Source: Bradyrhizobium sp. CSA112
GTDB lineage: Bacteria > Pseudomonadota > Alphaproteobacteria > Rhizobiales > Xanthobacteraceae
DNA: 64,000 bases
Direction: 5' to 3'
Assembly: GCF_029051645.1 (NCBI RefSeq)
Contig: NZ_JAACFS010000001.1
Coordinates: forward strand, 916,261 to 980,260
A program made the position numbers and the translations under genes. The notes under the pieces were generated by a model. That model was not told where the DNA came from and searched no databases. It was given only the letters and a program-made list of their open reading frames with translations. Of this stretch, positions 8,954 through 16,631 are shown one piece after another (the first letter of the stretch is position 1; every line of letters begins with the position of its first letter).

Positions 8954-10456
8954 ATGTCCGACGCCGTCAAGGTCGGCTTCGTCGCTTTTTCCGCAGCGCC
9001 CCGTGGCGTTCTCGTGGTGTTTTGCGATGACACATTGAAGTTCGGCGAAGCCACGCGGAAGGCGCTGGGGACGGCCGCCAACACCGTCAAGCGGGCGGCG
9101 GCCGCCAACCAATTCAAGGGCAAAAGCGGGTCGACGCTTGATATTCCGGCGCCCGAGGGAATCAAGGCGGAGCGCCTGATCGTGGTCGGCATCGGCAAGG
9201 CGTCCGACATCAAGGAGAAGGATTTTCTAAAGTTCGGCGGGGTGACGGCGGGCAAGCTCAACAGTGCCAGCGAAGCGGTCACGGTGATCGCCGAACTGCC
9301 TGATGGCGCGATGCAGGGCGATGCTGCCGCCGCGATCGCGTCAGGCATCCGGCTGCGCGCGTATAAATTCGACCGCTACAAGACCAAGAAGAAAGACGGC
9401 GAGAATGGGACGCTTCGCGCAGACGTTTCGATCGCCGTCGAGGATGTCGCCGCTGCGCGAAAGGCCTTCGCGCCGGCGTCCCACGTCGTGGACGGCGTGA
9501 TCATCGCGCGCGAACTCGTCAACGAGCCGCCGAACGTGCTGTATCCTGTCGAATTCGCGCGGCGTGCGAGCCAGCTTGGGAAGCTCGGGGTCGACATCGA
9601 GGTGCTCGACGTCAAGGCGATGAAGAAGCTCGGCATGGGCGCCTTGCTTGGCGTCGCACAAGGCTCAACGCAGCCCGGCCGCACGGTGATCATGCGCTGG
9701 AACGGCGGCAAGAAGGGCGATCAGCCGGTCGCTTTCGTCGGCAAGGGCGTGTGCTTCGATACCGGCGGCATTTCGATCAAGGGTGCCGCCAGCATGGAAG
9801 ACATGAAGGGCGATATGGGCGGCGCTGCCTGCGTGGTCGGACTGATGCATGCGCTGGCTGCCCGTAAAGCTAAGGTCAACGCGGTCGGCGCCATCGGCCT
9901 GGTCGAGAACATGCCCGACGGCAACGCCCAGCGCCCCGGCGATATCGTCACCTCGATGTCGGGGCAGACGATCGAGATCATCAACACCGACGCCGAAGGC
10001 CGGCTCGTGCTGGCCGACGTGCTCTGGTACGTGGCGAAGAAGTTCAAACCCAGATTCATGGTCGATCTCGCAACGCTCACCGGCGCGATCATGGTCGCGC
10101 TCGGTACCGAGTATGCCGGAATGTTCTCCAACAACGACGAACTGGCTGATAGGTTGAGCGAGATCGGAACCGAAACCGGCGAACGCGTCTGGCGCATGCC
10201 GCTCGGCGCTGAATACGACAAGCTGATCGATTCGCAATTTGCCGACATGAAGAATACCGGCGGGCGCCACGGCGGTTCGATCACCGCTGCGCAGTTCCTG
10301 CAGCGTTTCGTCGACAACACGCCGTGGGCACATCTCGACGTCGCGGGAACCGCGATGGGCGCACCGAAAACCGACATCAACCACAGTTGGGGTTCCGGTT
10401 ATGGCGTTCGCCTGCTCGACCGGCTGGTCGCGGAATATTACGAAGCCACGAAGTAA
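8954..10456 (+). CDS. pepA: Cytosol aminopeptidase (leucyl aminopeptidase, M17)
   Basis: A two-metal M17 aminopeptidase that removes N-terminal residues during peptide turnover; in E. coli the same protein also binds DNA. The length of 500 aa is normal. The catalytic C-terminal domain carries [14 protein letters not shown] and [11 protein letters not shown], which supply metal ligands and the catalytic Lys, and the family signature NTDAEGRL with its metal-binding Asp and Glu. The start [13 protein letters not shown] follows a strong GGAGG site. holC follows 15 bases later; a pepA-holC pair is common in proteobacteria. Confidence 0.97.
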   Translation: MSDAVKVGFVAFSAAPRGVLVVFCDDTLKFGEATRKALGTAANTVKRAAAANQFKGKSGSTLDIPAPEGIKAERLIVVGIGKASDIKEKDFLKFGGVTAGKLNSASEAVTVIAELPDGAMQGDAAAAIASGIRLRAYKFDRYKTKKKDGENGTLRADVSIAVEDVAAARKAFAPASHVVDGVIIARELVNEPPNVLYPVEFARRASQLGKLGVDIEVLDVKAMKKLGMGALLGVAQGSTQPGRTVIMRWNGGKKGDQPVAFVGKGVCFDTGGISIKGAASMEDMKGDMGGAACVVGLMHALAARKAKVNAVGAIGLVENMPDGNAQRPGDIVTSMSGQTIEIINTDAEGRLVLADVLWYVAKKFKPRFMVDLATLTGAIMVALGTEYAGMFSNNDELADRLSEIGTETGERVWRMPLGAEYDKLIDSQFADMKNTGGRHGGSITAAQFLQRFVDNTPWAHLDVAGTAMGAPKTDINHSWGSGYGVRLLDRLVAEYYEATK

Positions 10457-10471
10457 TTCGGTTGCAGGTGG

Positions 10472-10924
10472 ATGACGGAAATCCTGTTCTATCATTTGCA
10501 GGGCATGTCGCTCGAGAGTGTATTGCCGCCGTTGTTGGAAAAATCGCTCGAGCGAGGCTGGCGCGTGGTCGTGCAATCGACCTCGCCGGAGCGCACCGAG
10601 GCGCTCGATGCGCATTTGTGGACCTACAGCGACGATTCCTTCCTGCCGCACGCTACGTGGCGCGCCGGTGATGCGCAGGACCAGCCCATCATTCTCTCTA
10701 TCGAGGAGGGCAACCCGAATCGGGCCAATGTCAGGTTCCTGATCGACAACGCGGCGTTGCCGGTCGATTGCGATAGCTACGAGCGGGTGGTGCTGGTCTT
10801 CAGCGGTGATGATGCCGATGCGCTGACCGCGGCGCGTGGTGCCTGGGCCGACTGCAAGGCGCGCGGGTTCGAAGTGACTTATTGGCAGGCCGACGAGCGG
10901 GGCCGGTGGCAACGGCGGCAGTAG
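10472..10924 (+). CDS. holC: DNA polymerase III chi subunit
   Basis: Chi links the clamp loader to single-strand binding protein during replication. The protein is 150 aa and starts MTEILFYHLQGMSLE. It shows the family pattern of LPPLLEKSLERGWRVVVQ, LWTYSDDSFLPH and QPIILS near the middle and VLVFSGDD in the second half. It follows pepA by 15 bases and is probably co-transcribed with it. The Cys residues late in the protein are not part of a known motif. Confidence 0.92.
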   Translation: MTEILFYHLQGMSLESVLPPLLEKSLERGWRVVVQSTSPERTEALDAHLWTYSDDSFLPHATWRAGDAQDQPIILSIEEGNPNRANVRFLIDNAALPVDCDSYERVVLVFSGDDADALTAARGAWADCKARGFEVTYWQADERGRWQRRQ

Positions 10925-11076
10925 CGATGCTTGAAAATTAACGATGAAATTGGTGATCCCTGGGAATCAATGATAATCTGCGGTTTCTGCGCCGGACCTT
11001 GCGGGCAGCCATGGTCGTGCCGCAAAGTGATGGTCGGACAAGTGGTTACAGTAAGGGGTGGGAGCCTGGGTCTAGC

Positions 11077-11616
11077 GTGCGACGCGGAACGATCGATCGA
11101 AAACCACTGCTGACTTTGTTGTTGCTCGGGCCCGCGCTTGCGGGTTGCTCGGGTGCGTCGGACCTGTTGTCGAGGGACGCGGACTGGTTTTCGCGAACGG
11201 GGCGCGTGTTCATTCGAAACGTGTCGATCGAAACGCCTCCGCTCTCCCCGACCAAGCCGGTCACGCCCGATGAACTCGTCAGTGCCGACGGAGCCTGTCC
11301 CGGCATGGGAGCGCCAGGCGCCGGTGCCAACGCGCTGGCGGACGGTGCTGCCGGCAGCCCGCCGCCCTCGACGAGCGGCACAGTGGCGCTTGGTCATACC
11401 GAATGCGACGTCGTGCGCGGCATCGGTGCGCCCGACAACGTCGGCCTCTCCAACAACCCGCGCGGCGATCGCGTGGCGGTCGTCAGCTATTCGCGCGGCC
11501 AGCGGGCCGGCATCTACACGTTCACCGCGGGACGCCTGACGTCGATCGAGCGTGCACCGGAGCCGGCGGCGCCAGCCAAGGGCGCAAAGCCGAAGAAGAA
11601 GCCGGCGGCGACGTAA
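11077..11616 (+). CDS. Putative lipoprotein, function unknown
   Basis: From the GTG at 11077 this is 179 aa: VRRGTIDRKPLLTLLLLG then a lipobox LAGC, so it is probably a lipidated envelope protein. The frame is open from an ATG at 10999, but that would put about 27 non-hydrophobic residues ahead of the signal, so GTG is preferred. A Pro/Ala/Gly-rich middle is followed by GHTECDVVRGIGAPDNVGL, which recalls the small SmpA/OmlA (BamE-like) fold, and by a Lys/Pro/Ala-rich tail. The BamE resemblance is weak. It stands alone between holC and the thrS leader. Confidence 0.75.
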   Translation: MRRGTIDRKPLLTLLLLGPALAGCSGASDLLSRDADWFSRTGRVFIRNVSIETPPLSPTKPVTPDELVSADGACPGMGAPGAGANALADGAAGSPPPSTSGTVALGHTECDVVRGIGAPDNVGLSNNPRGDRVAVVSYSRGQRAGIYTFTAGRLTSIERAPEPAAPAKGAKPKKKPAAT

Positions 11617-11647
11617 CCCTGTGCTTGCGCGCCTCGCGTTGGCTATA

Positions 11648-11691
11648 GCGTTTTCGAACGAACTGGATGCCGGTTCGCGTTAAGAAAACGC
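11648..11691 (+). repeat. Intergenic hairpin repeat with GCGTTTTC ends, copy 1
   Basis: GCGTTTTC (11648-11655) and GAAAACGC (11684-11691) form the base of an imperfect hairpin. The inner part reads GAACGAACTGGATGCCGG then TTCGCG. A second copy with the same ends and flanks (ATAGCGTTTTCG and GAAAACGCGTC) lies in reverse orientation at 58613-58679. I recall such palindromes scattered through Bradyrhizobium genomes; that is memory, not a search. Confidence 0.7.
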
Positions 11692-11734
11692 GTCCAAGCC
11701 CGCCAGACTGATGCTCTGGGCCAAGCGGCTGGCG

Positions 11735-11764
11735 TTGACGGCTGAGCGCTTTACGGCCATATAC
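11735..11764 (+). promoter_or_regulatory. Candidate promoter of the thrS leader transcript
   Basis: TTGACG (11735-11740) is followed after 17 bases by CATATA (11758-11763), or after 18 by ATATAC. The predicted transcription start falls at about 11770, on the ATG of the leader peptide itself, where there is no Shine-Dalgarno sequence. That would make the leader a leaderless mRNA, as known for the trpE leader peptide of Sinorhizobium meliloti. Inference from sequence only. Confidence 0.45.
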
Positions 11765-11769
11765 CGAGC

Positions 11770-11847
11770 ATGAACAAGCTTCGATCAGCCGCATTGACCA
11801 CCACGGCGACCGCTTACGGCGGATCGCCTGCTGGTTGCGCGCGCTAG
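11770..11847 (+). CDS. Threonine-codon-rich leader peptide of thrS (25 aa)
   Basis: A 25-codon ORF beginning MNKLRSAAL then TTTAT: Thr codons ACC, ACC, ACG and ACC at positions 10, 11, 12 and 14. It ends at TAG, 22 bases before a terminator-type hairpin and 107 bases before the threonyl-tRNA synthetase. This is the layout of an amino-acid attenuator: the ribosome would stall on Thr codons when charged tRNA-Thr is scarce. CCGC (11810-11813) can pair with GCGG (11819-11822) as a 1:2 hairpin. CGGCGG (11817-11822) can instead pair with CCGCCG (11877-11882), inside the 5' arm and loop of the terminator, as a 2:3 antiterminator. The stall codons cover the first of these. No Shine-Dalgarno is visible. 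Confidence 0.65.
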   Translation: MNKLRSAALTTTATAYGGSPAGCAR

Positions 11848-11868
11848 AGACAAGCGTACTTCACCCAG

Positions 11869-11904
11869 AAAAGGCCCCGCCGGCGACGGACGGGGCCTTT
11901 TCCG
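11869..11904 (+). terminator. Attenuator terminator hairpin upstream of thrS
   Basis: AAAAGGCCCCG (11869-11879) and CGGGGCCTTTT (11891-11901) form a perfect 11-bp stem with an 11-base loop, and the 3' arm itself ends in a T run. It lies after the Thr-rich leader ORF and before the thrS ribosome-binding site, so read-through would control synthetase expression. It cannot be the terminator of the lipoprotein gene alone, because a promoter candidate lies between them. Confidence 0.75.
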
Positions 11905-11954
11905 GCTTTTGATGATCCCCGTCCGCGCTTTTTCCCGTCACAAGGAACACAGCA

Positions 11955-13187
11955 ATGGACGATCTCGACCACAGAAATCTCGGCGTAAAGCTCAAGCTCT
12001 GGCACCTTCAGGAAGATGCGCCGGGCATGGTGTTCTGGCATCCGCGCGGCTACGCGGTCTATCGAGTGCTGGAGGACTATGTCCGGCGCAAGATGCGCCG
12101 AGCCGGCTACGCCGAGGTCCGGACGCCACAACTGCTGCCGCAGGAGTTCTGGGGTCGCAGCGGTCACTGGGACAAGTTCGGCGAGCACATGTTCCGGGTC
12201 GACGACGGCGATCTGGCGATGGCGCTGAAACCGATGTCGTGCCCATGCCATGTGCAGATATTCAACAAGGGGCTGCGCTCGTGGCGGGAGCTTCCAATCC
12301 GCTATGCCGAGTTCGGCGCCTGCCACCGCAATGAGCCTTCCGGTTCGCTTCACGGCATCATGCGAACGCGCGCCTTCGAGCAGGACGACGCGCATGTGTT
12401 CTGCCGCGAGCAGGACGTGGAGGGCGAAGTCGCGCGCTTTATCGCCCTGCTTGACGAGGTTTATTGCGACCTCGGTTTTCCCGACTACGAGGTGGCGCTG
12501 GCGACGCGGCCGGCGGTGCGCGCCGGCGACGACGCGACCTGGGACTTGTCGGAGGCGAAGCTCGGCGATGCCGCGCGGCAATGCGGCCTCGCGCCTCAAA
12601 TCAATCCAGGCGAAGGTGCTTTCTACGGACCGAAGCTGGAATTCGCGTTGCGCGACCGGCTGGGACGATCCTGGCAGTGCGGCACGGTTCAGCTCGACGG
12701 CGTGCTGCCGCAGCGGCTCGAGGCGTCCTACGTCGCTCCCGACGGCAGCCGTGCCAGGCCCCTGATGATCCACCACGCCATCTTTGGATCGCTCAGTCGC
12801 ATGATAGCGATCCTGCTCGAGCACCATGGCGGCGTGCTTCCGTTCTGGCTGTCGCCGGACCAGGTCGCGGTCGCGCCGATCTCGAAAGACCAGGCCGCAT
12901 ACAGCGCGGACGTTCTGGCGGCGTTCGAGGATGCCGGGATCCGGGCCGTTGCCTATGACGGCGCCGACACCCTTTCGCGGCGCATCGTGGCGGCGCATGA
13001 AATGGCGGTGCCGGTGATGGCCATCGTCGGCGGGCGCGAGATGAGGGACGGCCGAGTGAGCCTGCGCGAGCGCGATGGCTCACAGGCCGACGTTCCGCTG
13101 GCCGAGGCGGTGTCCCGCCTGCGGGCGAGGGCCCGGCCGGGCGCCTTTGTGGCTGAAGCCTTGTCGCCCGCGAACGCAGGATCCTAG
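11955..13187 (+). CDS. Short threonyl-tRNA synthetase lacking the editing domain
   Basis: A class II aminoacyl-tRNA synthetase of 410 aa; standard bacterial ThrRS is about 640 aa. It starts directly at the catalytic core (HRNLGVKLKLWHLQEDAPG), so the N-terminal TGS and editing (N2) domains are absent. Motif 2 is intact (FGACHRNEPSGSLHG), and the zinc-site Cys is in KPMSCPCH, where CPGH is usual. Motif 3 reads FGSLSRM instead of the common GSLER. The C-terminal anticodon-binding domain is present (LPFWLSPDQVAVAPIS onward). AAGGAA sits 8 bases before the ATG. It is probably a second ThrRS beside a full-length one elsewhere, which I cannot verify. Without editing, mischarged Ser-tRNA-Thr would have to be cleared by another enzyme. 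Confidence 0.9.
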   Translation: MDDLDHRNLGVKLKLWHLQEDAPGMVFWHPRGYAVYRVLEDYVRRKMRRAGYAEVRTPQLLPQEFWGRSGHWDKFGEHMFRVDDGDLAMALKPMSCPCHVQIFNKGLRSWRELPIRYAEFGACHRNEPSGSLHGIMRTRAFEQDDAHVFCREQDVEGEVARFIALLDEVYCDLGFPDYEVALATRPAVRAGDDATWDLSEAKLGDAARQCGLAPQINPGEGAFYGPKLEFALRDRLGRSWQCGTVQLDGVLPQRLEASYVAPDGSRARPLMIHHAIFGSLSRMIAILLEHHGGVLPFWLSPDQVAVAPISKDQAAYSADVLAAFEDAGIRAVAYDGADTLSRRIVAAHEMAVPVMAIVGGREMRDGRVSLRERDGSQADVPLAEAVSRLRARARPGAFVAEALSPANAGS

Positions 13188-13206
13188 GCGAGCAAGCTGC
13201 GCCTAG
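13184..13206. terminator. Hairpin spanning both stop codons of convergent genes
   Basis: CTAGGCG (13184-13190) and CGCCTAG (13200-13206) are perfect inverted arms around a 9-base loop that can pair further (AGC with GCT). The thrS stop TAG and the ABC-F stop (CTA on the plus strand) both lie within the arms. There is no T tract on either side, so it may be a weak bidirectional terminator or a 3'-end stabiliser. Confidence 0.4.
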
Positions 13207-15065
13207 CCCGCCGCTTCGTCGTATTGTGAACTGGCTTCCAGCCAGACTTCCTCCGCACGCCGCAGCGCGCTTTCCGCACCGGCACGCGCCTTGCTGAGCT
13301 GCGCGGCCTGCTTGGGATCGCGCGTGAACAGGTCGGGCAACGCAAGCGCGGTGTCGATCTTGGCGATGATGCCGTTGATGCGCTCGATCTCGGCTTCCGC
13401 ATCGGCGATCCGCTGCCTCAGCGGCGTTCGCCTTTCGCTCTTCCCTCGCTCCGGTCTTGCGGTTCCTTTGGGCCGCTCGCGCGAGGGGTTGCGCGTGTCG
13501 CCGATCGACAACACCATTCGCCTGTAATCGTCGAGGTCACCGTCGTAGCTCGTCACCGTCTGGTTGGCGACGACCCACAATTGATCGGCGCAGGATTCAA
13601 TCAGGTAGCGGTCATGCGAGACCATGATGACAGCGCCGGGAAAATCGTTGATCGCTTCGGCCAGCGCCGCACGGCTGTCGATGTCGAGATGGTTGGTCGG
13701 CTCGTCGAGGATGATCATGTTCGGGCCGAAGAATGTGGCGAGCCCGAGCAACAGCCGCGCTTTCTCGCCGCCTGACAGGCTCTTGACCAGGGTGTCGCCG
13801 GCCTTTCCGGAAAATCCGATCGCGCCGGTACGGCCGCGCACCTTGGTTTCCGGCGCATCGGGCATCAGCTTGCGGATGTGGTCATAGGGCGATGCGTCGA
13901 GGTTGAGCTCGTCGACCTGATGCTGCGCGAAATATCCGACCGACAATTTCTCCGCCCGCGTGATCCGACCAGAGAACGGCGCCAGCTTGTTGGCCAGAAG
14001 CTTGACCAGCGTCGATTTGCCGTTGCCGTTGGAGCCGAGCAGGGCGATGCGGTCGTCGGTATCGATGCGCAGCGTGACGCGGTTGAGCACCGGCTTTTTC
14101 GGATCATAGCCGACCGAGACGTCATCGACGGCGATGATCGGCGGCGACAGCATTTTCTCCGGCGTCGGGAACGTGATTTCGCGCACGTCCTGCGTCACCA
14201 GCGCGGTGACCGGCTTCATCCGTTCCAGCATCTTGACGCGCGACTGAGCCTGGCGGGCTTTCGAGGCTTTCGCCTTGAAGCGATCGACAAAGGCCTGCAG
14301 CCGCTTGCGCTCGTCGGCCTGGCGCTTGGCGTGCTTGGCGTCCAGCATTTCCCGCGTGGCGCGCTGCTCCTCGAACGAGGAATAGGTGCCCTTGTAGAGT
14401 GTCAGCTTGCCGCGATCGAGGTGCAGGATCTGGTCGACCGAGGTGTCGAGCAGGTCGCGGTCGTGGCTGATGACGATGACGGTGCGCGGATAGCTTGCCA
14501 GATGGTCTTCCAGCCACAGCGTGCCTTCGAGGTCGAGATAGTTGGTCGGCTCGTCCAGCAGCAAGAGATCGGGCGCTGCGAACAGCGTCGCCGCCAGCGC
14601 CACCCGCATGCGCCAGCCGCCGGAGAATTCCGAGCACGGCCGCGCCTGGTCCGCGGTGGAAAATCCGAGGCCGCTCAAGATCGCTGCCGCGCGCGCCGGC
14701 GCGGAGTGCGCGTCGATGTCGACCAGCCGGGTCTGGATTTCGGCGATCCGGTGCGGATCAGCGGCGGTTTCGGCTTCACGGAGCAACGCGTCACGCTCCA
14801 GATCGGCCTTTAGCACGACATTGATGAGGCTCTCCGGGCCGTCCGGCGCCTCCTGCGCCAGGCTGCCGATGCGCCAGCGCGGCGGCAGGGTGATGCTGCC
14901 CGACTCGACCGGCAGGTCACCGCGGATCGCATGAAACAGCGTCGATTTGCCGACGCCGTTGCGGCCGACGAAGCCGACGCGCGCGCCGGGCACGATCTGC
15001 ACCGTGCTGTCGTCGATCAAAAGCCGCCCGGCGATGCGGACCGAAATGTCTGTTATTGAAAGCAT
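13203..15065 (-). CDS. ABC-F family ATPase (translation factor / ribosome-associated type)
   Basis: A soluble protein with two ABC cassettes and no membrane domain, 620 aa. The first Walker A is GRNGVGKST near residue 35 with signature FSGGWRMR and LLLDEPTNYLD. The second Walker A is GSNGNGKST with signature LSGGEKAR and IILDEPTNHLD. The Lys/Arg-rich linker between the cassettes (KRQADERKRLQAF, KASKARQAQSR) is the P-site tRNA interaction motif region of ABC-F proteins. The charged C-terminal extension looks like a coiled coil, as in Uup and YheS. ABC-F factors act on the ribosome; which paralogue this is cannot be fixed here. It converges on thrS with a 15-base gap. Confidence 0.92.
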   Translation of the reverse strand: MLSITDISVRIAGRLLIDDSTVQIVPGARVGFVGRNGVGKSTLFHAIRGDLPVESGSITLPPRWRIGSLAQEAPDGPESLINVVLKADLERDALLREAETAADPHRIAEIQTRLVDIDAHSAPARAAAILSGLGFSTADQARPCSEFSGGWRMRVALAATLFAAPDLLLLDEPTNYLDLEGTLWLEDHLASYPRTVIVISHDRDLLDTSVDQILHLDRGKLTLYKGTYSSFEEQRATREMLDAKHAKRQADERKRLQAFVDRFKAKASKARQAQSRVKMLERMKPVTALVTQDVREITFPTPEKMLSPPIIAVDDVSVGYDPKKPVLNRVTLRIDTDDRIALLGSNGNGKSTLVKLLANKLAPFSGRITRAEKLSVGYFAQHQVDELNLDASPYDHIRKLMPDAPETKVRGRTGAIGFSGKAGDTLVKSLSGGEKARLLLGLATFFGPNMIILDEPTNHLDIDSRAALAEAINDFPGAVIMVSHDRYLIESCADQLWVVANQTVTSYDGDLDDYRRMVLSIGDTRNPSRERPKGTARPERGKSERRTPLRQRIADAEAEIERINGIIAKIDTALALPDLFTRDPKQAAQLSKARAGAESALRRAEEVWLEASSQYDEAAG

Positions 15066-15159
15066 GCGGGGTTGTCACCGGAGCGGCCGGCAAACGCAAC
15101 CTATTTATTATCGGGGAAATCTATCGACTGATCGCCAAATTCTATCGGCGAAGCATCAT

Positions 15160-15333
15160 TCAGTGCAGCTCGTCATCGTGCCGACGCAGTTCATCCATCA
15201 GCTCTTGCAGCCGGGGCGAAAGTTCTGTTTCCGGGCGCATGCTTTGCTGCAGCCGTTCGCCCACGGCGTCGCAGATGGACTGGCAGGTCTTGTGGTCGAG
15301 TTGCGCGAAGTCGCTGTAGATTCGAGAATCCAT
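15160..15333 (-). CDS. Small hypothetical protein, 57 aa
   Basis: A 57-codon minus-strand ORF starting MDSRIYSDFAQLDHKTCQS and ending LRRHDDELH. It is acidic and probably all-helical, with no signal peptide or membrane segment. The codon choice matches the neighbours. There is no strong ribosome-binding site. The gene stands alone upstream of the ABC-F gene on the same strand, with a 94-base gap. I do not recognise a family. Confidence 0.55.
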   Translation of the reverse strand: MDSRIYSDFAQLDHKTCQSICDAVGERLQQSMRPETELSPRLQELMDELRRHDDELH

Positions 15334-15490
15334 GGGCCAGTCTCTCTGACTTGACGAGTTCCACCTCGCAGCACTCGCAAGGTTCGAGGGTGTCGATGGA
15401 TCAAGTCACAACAGCGCGATTTGTTTCCCGCGCATGGCTGCATGCATTCGCCTGCAAGTAGTCGAATCAACCTTCCAAAACTGGTTCCTT

Positions 15491-15519
15491 AAAAAAAGCC
15501 CCGGCGCGGCGGCCGGGGC
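15491..15519 (-). terminator. Intrinsic terminator of the Gly/His-rich protein gene
   Basis: GCCCCGGC (15498-15505) and GCCGGGGC (15512-15519) form a perfect 8-bp stem with a 6-base loop. On the minus strand it is followed by seven T (A 15491-15497 on the plus strand), the expected form for the gene ending at 15547. Confidence 0.85.
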
Positions 15520-15546
15520 GTCAGTCAGGGGGAAGCTCGAATCAGG

Positions 15547-15819
15547 TCAGTAGCAGCGGTTCACCAGCCGCCAGCGCGGACCCCAGGGAGTTGGGACCAG
15601 GCGCCGCGCGTAGCAGCCGCCGTAACCGCCGCCGTAATAGGCGGGGCCGCCGATGAAGACACGGGGGCCACCCCAGCCATGATGATGATGGTGACGATGC
15701 CAACCGCCATGATGCCAGCCGCCATGGTGCCAGCCGCCGGCCGAAGCCGCTGTCGGCGCCAGCGCGGCGGCACCCAGCGAAGCCGCGGCCACTGCAACGA
15801 GCGAGAGTTTGCGTAACAT
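15547..15819 (-). CDS. Secreted Gly/His/Trp-rich small protein
   Basis: A 90-aa protein with a clear Sec signal peptide (MLRKLSLVAVAAASLGAAAL, cleavage near ASAGG). The mature part begins with repeated GGWHHGGWHHGGWH and a run of five His, then Gly/Tyr-rich sequence and a C-terminal WRLVNRCY with two Cys overall. Ten His in about 25 residues suggest metal binding, but similar small exported proteins are common in rhizobia with no assigned function. A GGAG site (GGAGACGATC) precedes the ATG. It is followed by its own terminator, so it is probably monocistronic. Confidence 0.8.
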   Translation of the reverse strand: MLRKLSLVAVAAASLGAAALAPTAASAGGWHHGGWHHGGWHRHHHHHGWGGPRVFIGGPAYYGGGYGGCYARRLVPTPWGPRWRLVNRCY

Positions 15820-16144
15820 GATCGTCTCCTCAAAGTTTCGGCGCCAGTCGGCACCATCAGTGAGATCGGGTCCCGTGACGCCCTGGGCCGGCGGACGCGC
15901 GTGCCCTGCGTTCGATCGTCCGTAAGTCTACGGCCGCGAAGCTGAATGAAGGCGGCACGGCAGTTTCAGACAGGGTTCATCTCCGTGAAATTGCAGTAAT
16001 CTTTCGCACCCGCGTCGCGTCCGCCGCACGAAAACACCCCAAAAAGGGGTGGCGGCCGCGTCACCGGGCCGCTTGCCGTCGTGAGGTGGCGCCGATATAA
16101 GCCCCGCAACTCTCCATCCCGCGTTTTGTAAGGACGTAAACACA
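15820..16144. other. Divergent intergenic region before ndk
   Basis: About 325 bases between the minus-strand Gly/His-rich gene and plus-strand ndk. CACCCC (16035-16040) and GGGGTG (16046-16051) form a small hairpin with an A5 loop and no T tract. AAGGACGTAAACACA before 16145 contains the ndk ribosome-binding site. No promoter boxes were convincing and no ORF was seen. Confidence 0.4.
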
Positions 16145-16567
16145 ATGGCGATTGAACGCACTTTCTCGATCATCAAACCGGACGCGACCGCGCGCAATCT
16201 GACCGGCGCTGTCAACGCGTTGATCGAGAAGGCAGGGCTGCGGATCGTGGCCCAGAAGCGCATTCGCATGACCCGCGAACAGGCGGAAACCTTCTACGCC
16301 GTTCACAAGGAACGTCCTTTCTTCGGCGAGCTGGTCGAGTTCATGACCTCGGGCCCGGTCGTGGTGCAGGTGCTGGAGGGCGAGGGCGCCGTGCTCAAAT
16401 ACCGTGACGTGATGGGCGCCACTGATCCGTCGAAGGCGGCGGAAGGCACGATCCGCAAGGTCCATGCGAAGTCGATCGGCGAGAATTCGGTGCACGGTTC
16501 GGACGCGCCGGAGACCGCCGCGATCGAAATCGCGCAATTCTTTTCGGGCAACGAAATCGTCGGCTGA
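16145..16567 (+). CDS. ndk: Nucleoside diphosphate kinase
   Basis: Ndk transfers the gamma phosphate from ATP to NDPs through a phosphohistidine, balancing NTP and dNTP pools. The protein is 140 aa, the usual size. It shows the start [13 protein letters not shown], the helix [20 protein letters not shown] and the active-site motif NSVHGSD with His117. Its AAGGAC ribosome-binding site lies 9 bases upstream of the ATG. The next gene on the strand is a TerC-type membrane protein 64 bases later, which may be co-transcribed. Confidence 0.98.
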   Translation: MAIERTFSIIKPDATARNLTGAVNALIEKAGLRIVAQKRIRMTREQAETFYAVHKERPFFGELVEFMTSGPVVVQVLEGEGAVLKYRDVMGATDPSKAAEGTIRKVHAKSIGENSVHGSDAPETAAIEIAQFFSGNEIVG

Positions 16568-16631
16568 ACAATTTGGGTAGCGGCGAGCAATAGCCGCGCA
16601 GTAACGGCTGAAGAGCCGAGGGGGGAACGCT

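Noticed and set aside
16568..16631. Possible yybP-ykoY (Mn2+) riboswitch before the TerC-type gene
   Set aside because: The family context is right and a TAGCGGC/GCCGC stem exists, but only 64 bases are available, less than the usual aptamer, and the GGGGAGUAG-type loop is not clear.
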